Assembly: GCA_025917655.1 (NCBI GenBank)
Contig: CP084613.1
Location: 3,598,001-3,662,000, forward strand
Source of the DNA: Chlorella sorokiniana
Lineage: Eukaryota; Chlorophyta; Trebouxiophyceae; Chlorellales; Chlorellaceae
Direction of reading: 5' to 3'
Length of the DNA: 64,000 nucleotides
A program made the position numbers and the translations under genes. Of this stretch, positions 37,001 to 46,299 are shown piece by piece; position 1 is the stretch's first letter; every line of letters begins with the position of its first letter. A model generated the notes under the pieces. That model was not told the origin of the DNA, searched no databases, and worked only from the letters and a program-made list of their open reading frames with translations.

Positions 37001-39662
37001 CGCCACTGGGTTCAGCCGCAGCCATCTGTCCCTGGGCATCCAGATGGCAGTGGCGTTTGCGGCCGTCATGTTCCTGGTGGTGGTGCCTGCCGTTGACGAC
37101 GCCCTGGTGAGTGGATCCTGATCTCACAACTGCCCGCGATTTGCCTGAAGGTTTGTTCAGAATTATTTGATCGCGCTCCTGCTGCCTTTTGCTGAGCAGC
37201 TGTTGTGTGGTGCCGTGACGTCGCCTTCCCTGCAGGGCCATCGCAGCGTGTGGGCTGTGTTCATCATTGTGGTGGTGCACGGTAGGCAGCGCTGACGTGC
37301 TTCACCCCTGCCACTGGTGCCTTGCCGCTTCTGTTATATGTCTTTGCACCTTTCTGTGCTTGGACGCCGCCGCCCCGAGCGCGCCTGCCCCCCCCGCCCC
37401 CCGGTCCCGCACTCACATACACACTGTCCTTTTCTACCTCTCTCTCTCTCTCTTTTTCTCTTTCTCAAAGAAAGCCAATCTTGCCCCACCCCGTCCCTGC
37501 CTGCAGAGCCGCTTGCTGGCTCGGTGCTGTGGAAGTGCTTCCTGCGCTTTGGCGGCACGGTGGTGGCCGGGCTGCTGGGCTTGGGCGCCCTCTACTTCTC
37601 CTTCCTCTGCAACGGCGCCTCCTTCGACAACCGCGTGCCAAAGGTGATGCATGGGCGGTTGCTAGCCTTGACGGCGGGGGACTGACGCTGCTTGGCGCTG
37701 TCCAAGGCATTTTGCTGATCAGGAGTTGGGTGAAGTGAAGACGAGTCCTGTGTTGCCCTCCCCCTGCCCCCTTTCTCTTCAGTTTGCGGCTATGACAGTG
37801 GCGCTGACACTGCTGACCATGCCGCTGGCGGCCGGCACTGTGCGAGGAGGGCTGCAGAATGCATATTTTTGGATTGTTAGGTGAGGGCTTCATGCAGAGG
37901 GTGCCGGTCCCATGCAGGGCGCCTTGTCGCATGTTGTGTGCCCAGCTCTGACCCTGACACCTGCTCCCTGCCCCCTGGCTCCCCTCAGCTGCCTCATCAT
38001 GTACACTGTCGCGCTACCAGGCTATGCTGACGACCATCCCATGCCCGTCCTGGCCATGTGGCGTCTCGCCTGCACCGCCATCGGCATCGCAGTCGAGCTG
38101 GCCGTGGCGCTCCTCGTCTTCCCGTGACAGCACGCGACGCAGCGCACGCAACCGCAGCTGGGCGCTGCGCGGCATGGCCGATGTGGCGGACAGAGCCTTC
38201 ATGTCCGTGCTAAAGGGGCCAGAGGGCAAGGGCGGTGACAAGGGGGTCCCCTGCCGCGCCAACCCAGCCAGGAGGGCGACAGCTGCCCGAGCAGCCCCGT
38301 GCACGCCTGCCAGCCGTCGGGACCGGCGTTCAACGGGGAGTGCATCGCGACACTGCACTGGCCTGGGGCCAGGCAGCTCACGTAGCGAGAATGCAACAGG
38401 GTCCCAGCCTTCAACAGCCCCTTTGCCGCTGCCGCCGACGGGCACGCCAGCGCAGCATCCGCCCAGCCACGTCAAAATTTCCTGCCCCAGCGATGGCTGG
38501 CAGGGCTCGGAGGTGGCCCACGGCGTGGTGCTGCGCCGCATCCACCAACCCATGATGGAGGTGAGGCTTTCGGCGTTGTCGCGCTGTTTGGGAAGGCCCC
38601 CTCGCACCACTGCTGCCGCACTCGCAGCTCTGTTGAAAACGTGCGTTGGCTGGCTCTGGCAGGCTGTCAGCACCGCTCACCGTCTCCGCCTTGCACGGTG
38701 CTGCCCCCTCCCAGGCTTACAATCGCATAAACCTGTTGCGCACCTTGTTGGGCCCGCTACGCGTTGAGGTGCACCCCAGCAAGCGCCCCATCCGCTTCCC
38801 CGTTGCGGCCGGCCGCCGCGCGCAGCGCCTGTGCCGCCGCACTCTCAACATGCTCACCTGCTTTGCGCTGACCATGGACGGTCATCACACTGAATCGGGT
38901 GAGGGCGTGATAAACGCACAGCATGCCTAAACCCCTAGCAATAGAGGAGTTGTCGTAGCAGCGCTTTTGGCTTTTGCATCGTCTGCGTGACTCTGGCTTG
39001 CATGGAAGCCAGGATGCCCTTTCACGTTGTCCCAATTGCAGTGCCGCTGCTAGAGCCGCACGCAGCTGGGCTGGCGGGGATGGTTGCGCAGCTGAAAGAG
39101 GCGCTGCTGGCGCTAGCCTCCATGGTGACGGGGGGCGGCCAGCCTAGAGAGGTGCGCGCGTGCTGCTGCATGGCCACCCTTGCCTGCACCGCCGAGCGCC
39201 CCATGTTTGCTTGGAACCGGGAGCTATTTCCAGTTCGTGCATTCCCACTTAAGGCTGTTGCTTCTTCCTTCACCTGTGCAGCACTGCCCGCACTGTCGCC
39301 GCCGTTGAGGAGCATGCCCAAGTGCTGCTGCTGCGGGTGCTGGTCAGCGGCCCCCCGCCGGGCCTGTCAACCCTGGACGCCACCCAGGGGCTGGCCCTGC
39401 TGGCCATGCTGTTCAGCACCGCCAGCACGCGCGGCTGCTGTGCCTGGCTCTGGGCGAAGCCTTCTGCGCTGCAGACACGCAGGGCTTGGCCGCAGCGGCA
39501 GCGCTGCTGCGCGACACAACACGCTGGGGAGCAGAGGAGCGCCTCCAAGCGCTGGCTGCAGAGCTGGTCAGCGAGGCATGGGCGGGGAGCGAGGAGGAAG
39601 CGGCCCCTGAGGACACCATGCAATGGACGGCGCCTGTCTTCACCTCTCAAAGCAGTCCATGA
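34042..39662 (+). CDS. FUSC/aromatic-acid-exporter-like membrane protein
   Basis: Predicted large anion or aromatic-acid exporter of the FUSC/ArAE/ALMT superfamily. The N-terminal half has FQQTWMRLAVQTGVCTLLI, a chain of helices including NTGLPVFKIGLESVVGSLAG, FRWPQHIALAGLVFNL and LWRFVLYWWWFVGLSFLFG, then a long soluble stretch (35100-36400). The second half repeats the pattern: FSRSHLSLGIQMAVAFAA, VWAVFIIVVVHEPLAGSV, FGGTVVAGLLGLGALYFS, TVALTLLTMPLAAGTV and RLACTAIGIAVELAVALLVF, followed by a soluble C-terminal domain ending PVFTSQSSP at 39662. VWAxFxxVVVxEPxxG with a following GGTxxxGLLG is the FUSC repeat signature. The order, two hydrophobic halves each followed by a soluble part, matches eukaryotic members. 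Frame slips occur near 34213 and 39432. Substrate and membrane are unknown. Confidence 0.75.
37437..37470. repeat. (CT)n pyrimidine tract
   Basis: A CT-dinucleotide run followed by TTTCTC lies in an intron of the FUSC-like gene, just before an exon, and may serve as an extended polypyrimidine tract. Confidence 0.7.
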
Positions 39663-40010
39663 TCACCCGTCCCTACAGCAGAAAGCCTGGTCTGACACTG
39701 CCTGAAACTACCCTGATTGAGATCTCAATTGTTATTTAATGCACGTTACACATTGAGTGGCTGTGGGAGTGCAATATTGGGGACAGGATTGCTGAACGAA
39801 AAGCTGCAGGAGGGAAACAGCAGCAAGCGGGCTACTGGCCAACAAATGAAATGGAAAAGGGCCAAGGGTACTACTACCCTTCCGTAAGGGAGGCAAAGGG
39901 GCTTGCAAGGCAGGTTTGTACAGGCGGGCTTCGCCCCATGTTGGGCTTTACTCCGTCAACTGGCTTGAGAGCAGCCACGCCTTGTCGAGAGTAGCCGCAC
40001 CTGTCGAAAG
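39663..40010. other. Convergent 3' spacer
   Basis: The spacer lies between the FUSC-like and SR-protein stops, AT-richer with poly-purine stretches. I see no gene in it. Confidence 0.5.
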
Positions 40011-41465
40011 TCAGGGCGCAAGGTTTGCCTTCTCGTCCTTGCTGGCATGGCTTGCTCCACGGCTGGGAGAGCGGCTCGGAGAGCGGCTAGACCTGACGAG
40101 GGGAGCAGACGGCAGGCACTCGTCACGCACAGCAGCAGGAAGCGGAACCCTCGGTACACGAGGGACACCCCAGCTGCGATGCGACCACTATTGATAGCGT
40201 GCGGTTGCTGAGTTTTCAGCTGTTCAGCTGTTGTTGTTGCTAATGCAGCTGTCGCTAAGGGGCAGATGTGGGCAGCAAAGCTGTGCTGCCTCCTCCCCTC
40301 CCCATCGTTCAGGAGGGCTCACAGAGCAGCGGGGCATCTCAGTAGTAACCAAGCTCGCGGGGCCTGCGCTGGGCAGCGGTGCTGCTCAGGCACACGCTGC
40401 GGGGCTACGCTGCAGCTGGCTGCTCTGCCTGAACGGCTGCTGACCCGCTGCTGTGCACGCCACTCACAGCTGGCTGCACATGCCCTTACCTGCTAGGGCT
40501 GTGGCTGGGGGAGGGGGACATGCCCTCAGTCCACTTCCAGCCAAAGAAGTCAAAGTCCTTGCGGGTGGCCCAGTCCACCTGCAGGGTCAGGCAGGGAACA
40601 GGGGCAGGGCGTTCACTTGAAAGCACTCGAGAAAGAGGGCAGGGCCAAAATGCCAACGCGCATTGGCAGCAGCCCACCTTCCAACGGCAGCCGTCCATGC
40701 GGAGCCCATCCAGCTTCTCCCAGGCGCGGTCAGCATCGCGCGAGCTGCAGGCAGGGGATCCACGGCAGGCAGGTTTCAGCGGGGGGCAGGCAGGAGCATG
40801 TGTCGCCAACGGCCAGAATGCAGGAAGATGCGCCGGCGTGCGGACCGTCGCTGGCGGGGGCCGCTGACTCAGGGTGGCCTCATCATCTTGAGAGGGGGCT
40901 GGGAGCGGCTGTGGCATGCTCTCAGCTGCGATGAGGAAAGTAAGGAAAGGGCCAGCTGCAGGACGCGCTCGATAGGCTCGCCGAATGCGGTTGTTCACAG
41001 GCATCAAACAGGGTGCGACAGGCACAAGGCAGGCGGGCTGAGCAGGGGGAGAGCGTTACCTTGAGAACTCGACCAAAGCGCACCGGGCACGCGCATCCCG
41101 CTCCACACACAGAACCTTGCCGAAGCGCTCGCACTCGTACTTGATGTCACGTGAGCGAGTGACAGTGCTGCAGGGATCAAAGGCAGCAAGAACAGAAGGG
41201 AGGGGTCATCGGAACAAAGTGTGGTGGTGGGGGTAAGGGGGTTGCTTCGGGGCCAGAAGTGGGCGTGCTTCTGCCGGGGCAAGCCAGCAGACCCGCCCCC
41301 GGGACTCTCTACACCGCTATTCTTTAAGCGCTCAAGTACAGGCGACTTCAACAGCCGCAGATGACCAAGGCTGACGCTAGAAAACTCTGTCAGACAGGGC
41401 ATGACCGCCAGCAACTCGCTAACTTGCCTGAGGCTGTCGATCACGATCGTGTACCGGCTCTTCAT
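40011..41465 (-). CDS. Small SR-type splicing factor (RRM plus RS tail)
   Basis: Predicted nuclear pre-mRNA splicing factor of about 127 residues. Five exons close perfectly: 41428-41465, 41060-41167, 40678-40744, 40490-40578 and 40011-40092. The RRM reads YTIVIDSL (RNP2 position), RSRDIKYECERFGKV, RCALVEFS (RNP1 position) and DADRAWEKLDGLRMDGCRW, then VDWATRKDFDFFGWKWTEG. The tail is SPSPSHSPSRSSRSPSRSPS and ends KDEKANLAP. The first intron (41168-41427) starts GCAAGT and is a GC-AG intron. The usual aromatic residues of RNP1 are replaced by C and L, so RNA contact may depend more on the RS tail or on partners. The order RRM, WATRxDFDFFGWKW, RS fits SR proteins. Confidence 0.88.
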
Positions 41466-41774
41466 AGTGCTGATATTGCTGTGTCAACCGGCTGGGAGGT
41501 GCGGAGGGGTGCTTGGCGGCGGGCAAGTCCAGAGGCTTCTTTAGCTGGCAACGACGATGTGTCTGCACGTGACAGCTAATACTGTAAGTTGCAGAGTGTA
41601 AACAGATGTTAGATAGCAGCCGCCAAGTCCGAGGCAGCCTTAAGTGCTGCAAGTGTTTGTCACCCGTCCTAGTTGGCAAGCCTCACACAGCAGGCCACAA
41701 TGAATCGGGCAATTTGCCTCATTCGCCATTCTTCCCAGCTGGGCACTCGCTTTGGTTGATATCGTGAATTGAGC

Positions 41775-43255
41775 ATGCGGCCACGAAGCATTCCCACTGC
41801 TGAAGGCGATGCGTGGGGTCCAGCAAGCGACGTGGAAGGCAAGTTAAAGTCGCGTGATCATGCCATTGCGCAAGCTACACATTACGGGAGCAGTCCGACC
41901 CATGCGACCACCGCTGGCTTGTACCGCTCGCTCGTCGCAACCCGCTTCCGCGCAGATGACGCGGACCATTCTGCTGTTTCTGAGAAGCTCTGGGAACCCC
42001 AGCCCAAATCAAGGCTTGATTCATGCAGCAGAGGGCCTGAATTGGGTGTGGCTCAGGTCGCACAGCCGCATTTCCAGTGTGTTGGGCAGCATGGCACACC
42101 GTCGCCGCCGTGGGAGCAGGAGGTGGGGCCCGACTCGCTGCAGGCCGTGTGCCTAGGAGTGCTTGGGGAGCACCTGGAGGAGCTGCTGGGGGATGAAGAC
42201 TGCGCCCAGCTGGTGCTTCCGCTGCTGCCGGTCGAGGCCAAAGCCTGCCTGCTGGCGGTCGCCCGCCTGCGCCGCCTGCTCAACGACACTGCTCTGCTGC
42301 TGCTGGCCGACGAGGGCCAGCACACGCTCGACCTGCACGGCAGTGGCAGGCAGCTGAGCGACGGCGGCATCCGCTCTGCGGTACAGCGCATGCCAGACCT
42401 TCGCCAGGTTGACCTGCGCTCCTGTCCGGTGGGAGGCGATACGCTGCGCACGCTGGGCAGCTGCTGCCCCCACGTGAATGTGCTGCGGCTTGGCAGCCCT
42501 GTTACAGACGCTACAGCTGCCAGGTGGGGGCGTCAACCACAGGAGGTGCTTGCTGTGTCCATTTAGGCATATCTGGCTTCCAGTGAGGGAAACTCGCTGC
42601 GCGGCATGTGGCATGAAGAGGGGTGTTCCCTCCTTATGCAGTGGCTTGAAAGACATCCTGCCCGCGCTGGACCAGCGGCGCCAGGCCCCCGCCGCAGACT
42701 CATGGGATGCTCTGCTGGAAGTGAGCGATGATGCAGCGGCACTGGCAGCGGCGCTGGCGGGCGGCGGGCGGTTGATGCAGTTGCGATGCGTGGCGTGGCC
42801 CAACATGCCGCACCGTCTGGCGGAACACTGCCGGCTGTCGTGCCCGCAGGTGGCGCTGAATCTATCGGCTGAGCAGGCCGCCATGCTGCGTCTGCCACAA
42901 GCGTGCGACCCAGAGATGCAGCTGGATGCTCCGCTTCTGGCAGGTATGGCTGGAAATTGCCATCACTATTTATGTTGGGCTGTACGCTGCGTGGCTGGGG
43001 GCAAGACTGGCCCCCAGTGACCGGCTGCTGCTGACCCTCACAGGGGTGACAGGGAGCGTGCGATGGAAGCAGCACGCAAATGTGCAACCCTGTGAACCAG
43101 TCATACACATAGCCGAGAAATTCCGCCTTGCGTACATCAGCCGGGAGCGGCGGGTGAGGGCGAAGATGGAGCGCAACTGGCAGCAGCAGCGGCGGCGAGA
43201 AATGCGGCGCAGCCCTGCTGAAGCCTTAATTCGGCAGTGGGAGAGCGAGCTTTGA
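41775..43255 (+). CDS. Leucine-rich-repeat (RNI-like) protein of unknown role
   Basis: Starts MRPRSIPTAEGDAWG at 41775. The first exon has a helical region (LGVLGEHLEELLGDEDCAQL, LPVEAKACLLAVARLRRLL) typical of F-box-like or LRR N-caps, then repeats LDLHGSGRQLSDGGI, MPDLRQVDLRSCPVGG and CPHVNVLRLGSPVTD, which fit LxxLxLxxC-type RNI repeats. A second exon (about 42650-42940) continues with LMQLRCVAWPNMPH and VALNLSAEQAAML. The last exon (about 43090-43255) is basic and helical, EKFRLAYISRERRVRAKMER, ending IRQWESEL. Only a few repeats are present, so this may be a short substrate-receptor-like protein; no F-box consensus is seen. Confidence 0.62.
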
Positions 43256-43481
43256 CAAGCTTGCATCGCATGAATAGTCTCTGTGAAAGTGGGTGTGTAA
43301 AGCAGAGGCCAACGTTGGGATCTGGGGATAGGTCAGGTGGATGCGCAGGGCGTTGTTGGCGCCTCATCAAAGGTTCCACGATGGGCGACGGCGGGTTGTA
43401 CTTTTGTTGCCATTCATCCATGTGCACGGTTGTAGCGCGTAAATTGTGCCGGGTTTTCGCGTGTTTTCACTTCCCGTGTAG

Positions 43482-43811
43482 TTTCATCATCTTTCTCAAG
43501 GATGCTTTTCCCAGTGAGTTGGCTTGCTGCTGCGCTGGTGGTACATCAGAGCAGGCACCCCGGCCATCCGCGCCAAACCTGACCTGCTCCCCACCGCAGT
43601 CAACGTGCTCAAGGCTGTCGTTAGCTGCCCCACCGTGTGCCGTGTGTTCTGTGCAACCGCCAACCCAACAGCTGTGATTGTTGGAAGGGACGATCGAGAG
43701 CGGCGGGGCGTTCTTGGCGTGCTGGACGGCTTCTGCCCGCGCGGGGTGGAAAACGCGGATGATCAGAAGACCCGAAAAGACCTTCTGAAGAACATTGGAT
43801 ACAAGCGTTGA
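43482..43811 (+). CDS. Adenosine-specific kinase family (DUF355), C-terminal half only
   Basis: Two exons, 43482-43513 and 43600-43811, join in phase to give FIIFLKDAFPINVLKAV, then CPTVCRVFCATANPTAVIV, RRGVLGVLDGFCPRGVE and RKDLLKNIGYKR with a stop at 43809-43811. Archaeal and bacterial members read FIIFLKDAFPINVLNAVKSV, VCRIFCATANPVEVIV, GRGILGVVDGxxPxGVE and RKxFLRKIGYK, so the match is close. The N-terminal 70 residues of the family, including the GxxFCEASGxRLVR part, are not visible upstream: only about 225 bp separate this exon from the stop of the LRR gene. Either the 5' exons are lost or displaced, or the remaining piece is read some other way. Confidence 0.7.
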
Positions 43812-44028
43812 TGTGCCAGGTTCATGCGCTCAATGCCTATAGAGAGCCACTCATCGTTGAAAAAGTATGCACACCACTGGCCCATGTGCACCCGTGCTGT
43901 GACGCAGCGCGACAGAGCATTGCAGGGCCTCTTCAGGGTGCAGCCGCTTCGCCGGCACTCTCTACACGGCTGCCAAAAAGCTGTTTCAATTGACAAACAC
44001 CGGCGGAGTGCAGAACAAGAGCCAGCGG

Positions 44029-45886
44029 ATGGAGGGGGTGTTTGTGCTGGACGAGCAGCAGGACGACGCCAACCCGTCTCCCCAACCGCACAGCACTCCC
44101 GGATCATGCACTCCAAGGGCAGAACACGGACCAGAAGCAGCCGAGGCCCGTGTTGGCCTTCAGAACGGCGTCCCCACTCCCCGGCGCTCGCGCACCAGCA
44201 GGCAGGCAGCGGAGCGTTCGATAACGTGGATGGGTCGCAACAGGAAGCGAACTCCAGCACGGCAGCTAGCAGCAGCAGTGGCGGCGGCGAAGGCCCGTCG
44301 CCACAAGGCACGTTGCCGCACGAGCCTAACGAGGACATCGCCATGGAGCGGCGCGTGGTGCCGCTGCTGGAATATTCAGAGGACATCTGCAGCATCTGTC
44401 TAGACGAGTACGCGGCCGAAGACCCAGGGGCGCCCACAGTGTGCGGGTGAGCAAACAAGAACCGCTGCGTGCGTCTCACAACGCTGGTCCTCTTGTTCCA
44501 GCCTGCTCTGCCGGCCAGCGCAGTGCAGTGCCAGTGTTTTGGATCAGCACAGGGTTCCACGTGCAGCTTGGCGATGCCCTGCATACCTGCTGCAGTTGGG
44601 CTGGCCTGTTCCTATGTCGCACGCTGATCAGAAGGCGTGCTGCTTCCTGGCATGCAGGCATCACTTCCACCTGCAGTGCATCATGCAATGGGCACAGCGA
44701 AGCCGAGAGTGCCCGCTCTGCTTCAAAAGCCTGCAGCTGGAGGTGCGGCTGTGCTCGCCAGCCATGAAGCTCAGCCGCCCTTGCATCCTTGAAGTGCAGC
44801 TGGTGGTCTGCTTTTTAGGTTGGAGCCTCTCTGCATGCTGACCTCCCTACTTAGGCTGGCTGGGCAGGTGTTGACCCCCTCATTGCCGTGCCTGCACGCC
44901 TGCAGGACGAGGGCATGAACTCCCTGCTGCCGTTTGGAGAGTATGTGTCACCCAAGCAGCGCGCCGCCGAGACCGCCACGCTTGAAACCTGGGAGCTGGA
45001 GCGGCTGCTGCTGCGACTGGCTGCTGCAGGCCAGCGCGAACACCGTCACCACCGCGGCTCGCGGCATGGCAGCAGCAGCGCAAGCCGGCACCAGCGGCAG
45101 AGTTCGCGCGGCGAGCCCTCCGCACCTCAGCCCATCCGGGACCCCTCCAGCGGGGTCGACGCCGGCATCTCCATGCCCTGGCTGCTGCCCAGCGAAGGCG
45201 GCTCAGGCAGGGCCCCTGCAGCGGCGCGGCCCGCCAGCGTGCCCAGCCAGGGGTTTACCCGGGCAGCTGGCCGCCCGCAGGCGCCCTCGAGGCAGGCAGC
45301 ACCATGGCCAGCGCCAGCAGCAGCATGCGTGACGATGGCCACGTGGTCAGCCCCGCAGCCGCTCGGGCAGCGTATCCTTCAAGAGCCGGCTGGCATCGCT
45401 GCGTCTCAAGTGAGGCTTGTTGGGCTGCATGGGAGCTTCCTGCATGCCCAGCCTGCACGCGCGAGCGCCTCTTGTGGCTCGCATCGGTGCGTCTGCCCCT
45501 GACACCCTGTCCCTAGCACGTCAGCCATGCTGAGGTTTCTCCCTGGTGCTGTGGTGACCTATTGCAGAGACAAGTTTGAGGGCGTGGGCAGGGAGTTGAA
45601 GAGCCTGTTCTCGCCGGGGCCCGGCGGGGGCCAGGCGCAGCGGCGCTGGTGGGGCGGGCACCAGCGCACAGTAGCCCGCCTGCCGGTGTGCCTGCGTGCT
45701 GGGCAATCTACGCGCTTCTGGGATGGATACATCCTCTTCGTGTCGACTTTTTGTATTCCTGAACGGACAAGGCCCTTTGCACCGTTGGGCCTGACCATAT
45801 GTTGTATCCAGATGTTGTCACCTTTGTGCGCCCATGTTCGTACAGGTCTGCGTACAGCTTGTACGAAGTCAATCCAAGCCTTGTGA
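44029..45886 (+). CDS. RING-H2 E3 ubiquitin ligase, RHF type
   Basis: The RING-H2 domain is split by an intron: EDICSICLDEYAAEDPG...TVCG ends at 44447, and HHFHLQCIMQWAQRSRECPL then CFKSLQLE continues from about 44660. The Cys/His order C-x2-C...C-x-H-x2-H-x2-C...C-x2-C is intact. Downstream are MNSLLPFGEYVSPKQ and a Ser/Arg/Pro-rich region. Then GSVSFKSRLASLRLK is followed across a GTGAGG donor by DKFEGVGRELKSLFSPG, echoing the C-terminal FKSR...KE...LKxxLFS block of plant RHF1/RHF2. Plant RHF ligases act in gametophyte cell-cycle control by degrading KRP inhibitors. The start MEGVFVLDEQQDDA (44029) is the first good Met; an upstream exon is possible. Frame slips near 44220 and 45355. The true stop may lie before 45886. 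Confidence 0.78.
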
Positions 45887-46299
45887 CTCACTGCAGAATA
45901 ACCACCAAGTACATGCAGTAAGCCAGCCGGGTTGTCGCAAACCAGTTGGCGGCGGCGTGGGTGGCCGTGCTACTGGGGCCGGCCGCAAGCCATACTCGCT
46001 GTTCAGGGAGGCGCTTGACATCGCTCATGTCTGCTGTGAAGGCCTTACGGGCCATGGGCGCAGACTGCCGACATGGGGTTGTTCTTGGCGCCCTGGTGCT
46101 TTGTGGTGGAAGGGTGCATCTGGTAGGGGCGGGCTTCACTCATGTCCGCATTGCCGCATCCTCTTTTGTTGACTGGGCCTGAGAATTTGGCCGAAAGCTG
46201 GGCAGAGACTTCTCCTGGACTGAGCCAGCTGAGCCGCAGGTTTCTATGGCCTAGCCGGGCCGCGGCCTGCCCATTTCACGCGCATTTGTCATACTTTAT
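45887..46299. other. Spacer with one doubtful small frame
   Basis: A minus-strand frame at 45888-46139 ends ANWFATTRLAYCMYLVVILQ, with a C-terminal hydrophobic stretch. It has no recognised relative, so it is not called a gene. The stretch probably contains a 5' exon of the next gene. Confidence 0.35.

Noticed and set aside
45888-46139. Minus-strand 83-codon frame with a hydrophobic C-terminus
   Set aside because: No relative recognised and it lies in a spacer; the hydrophobic end alone is weak evidence.
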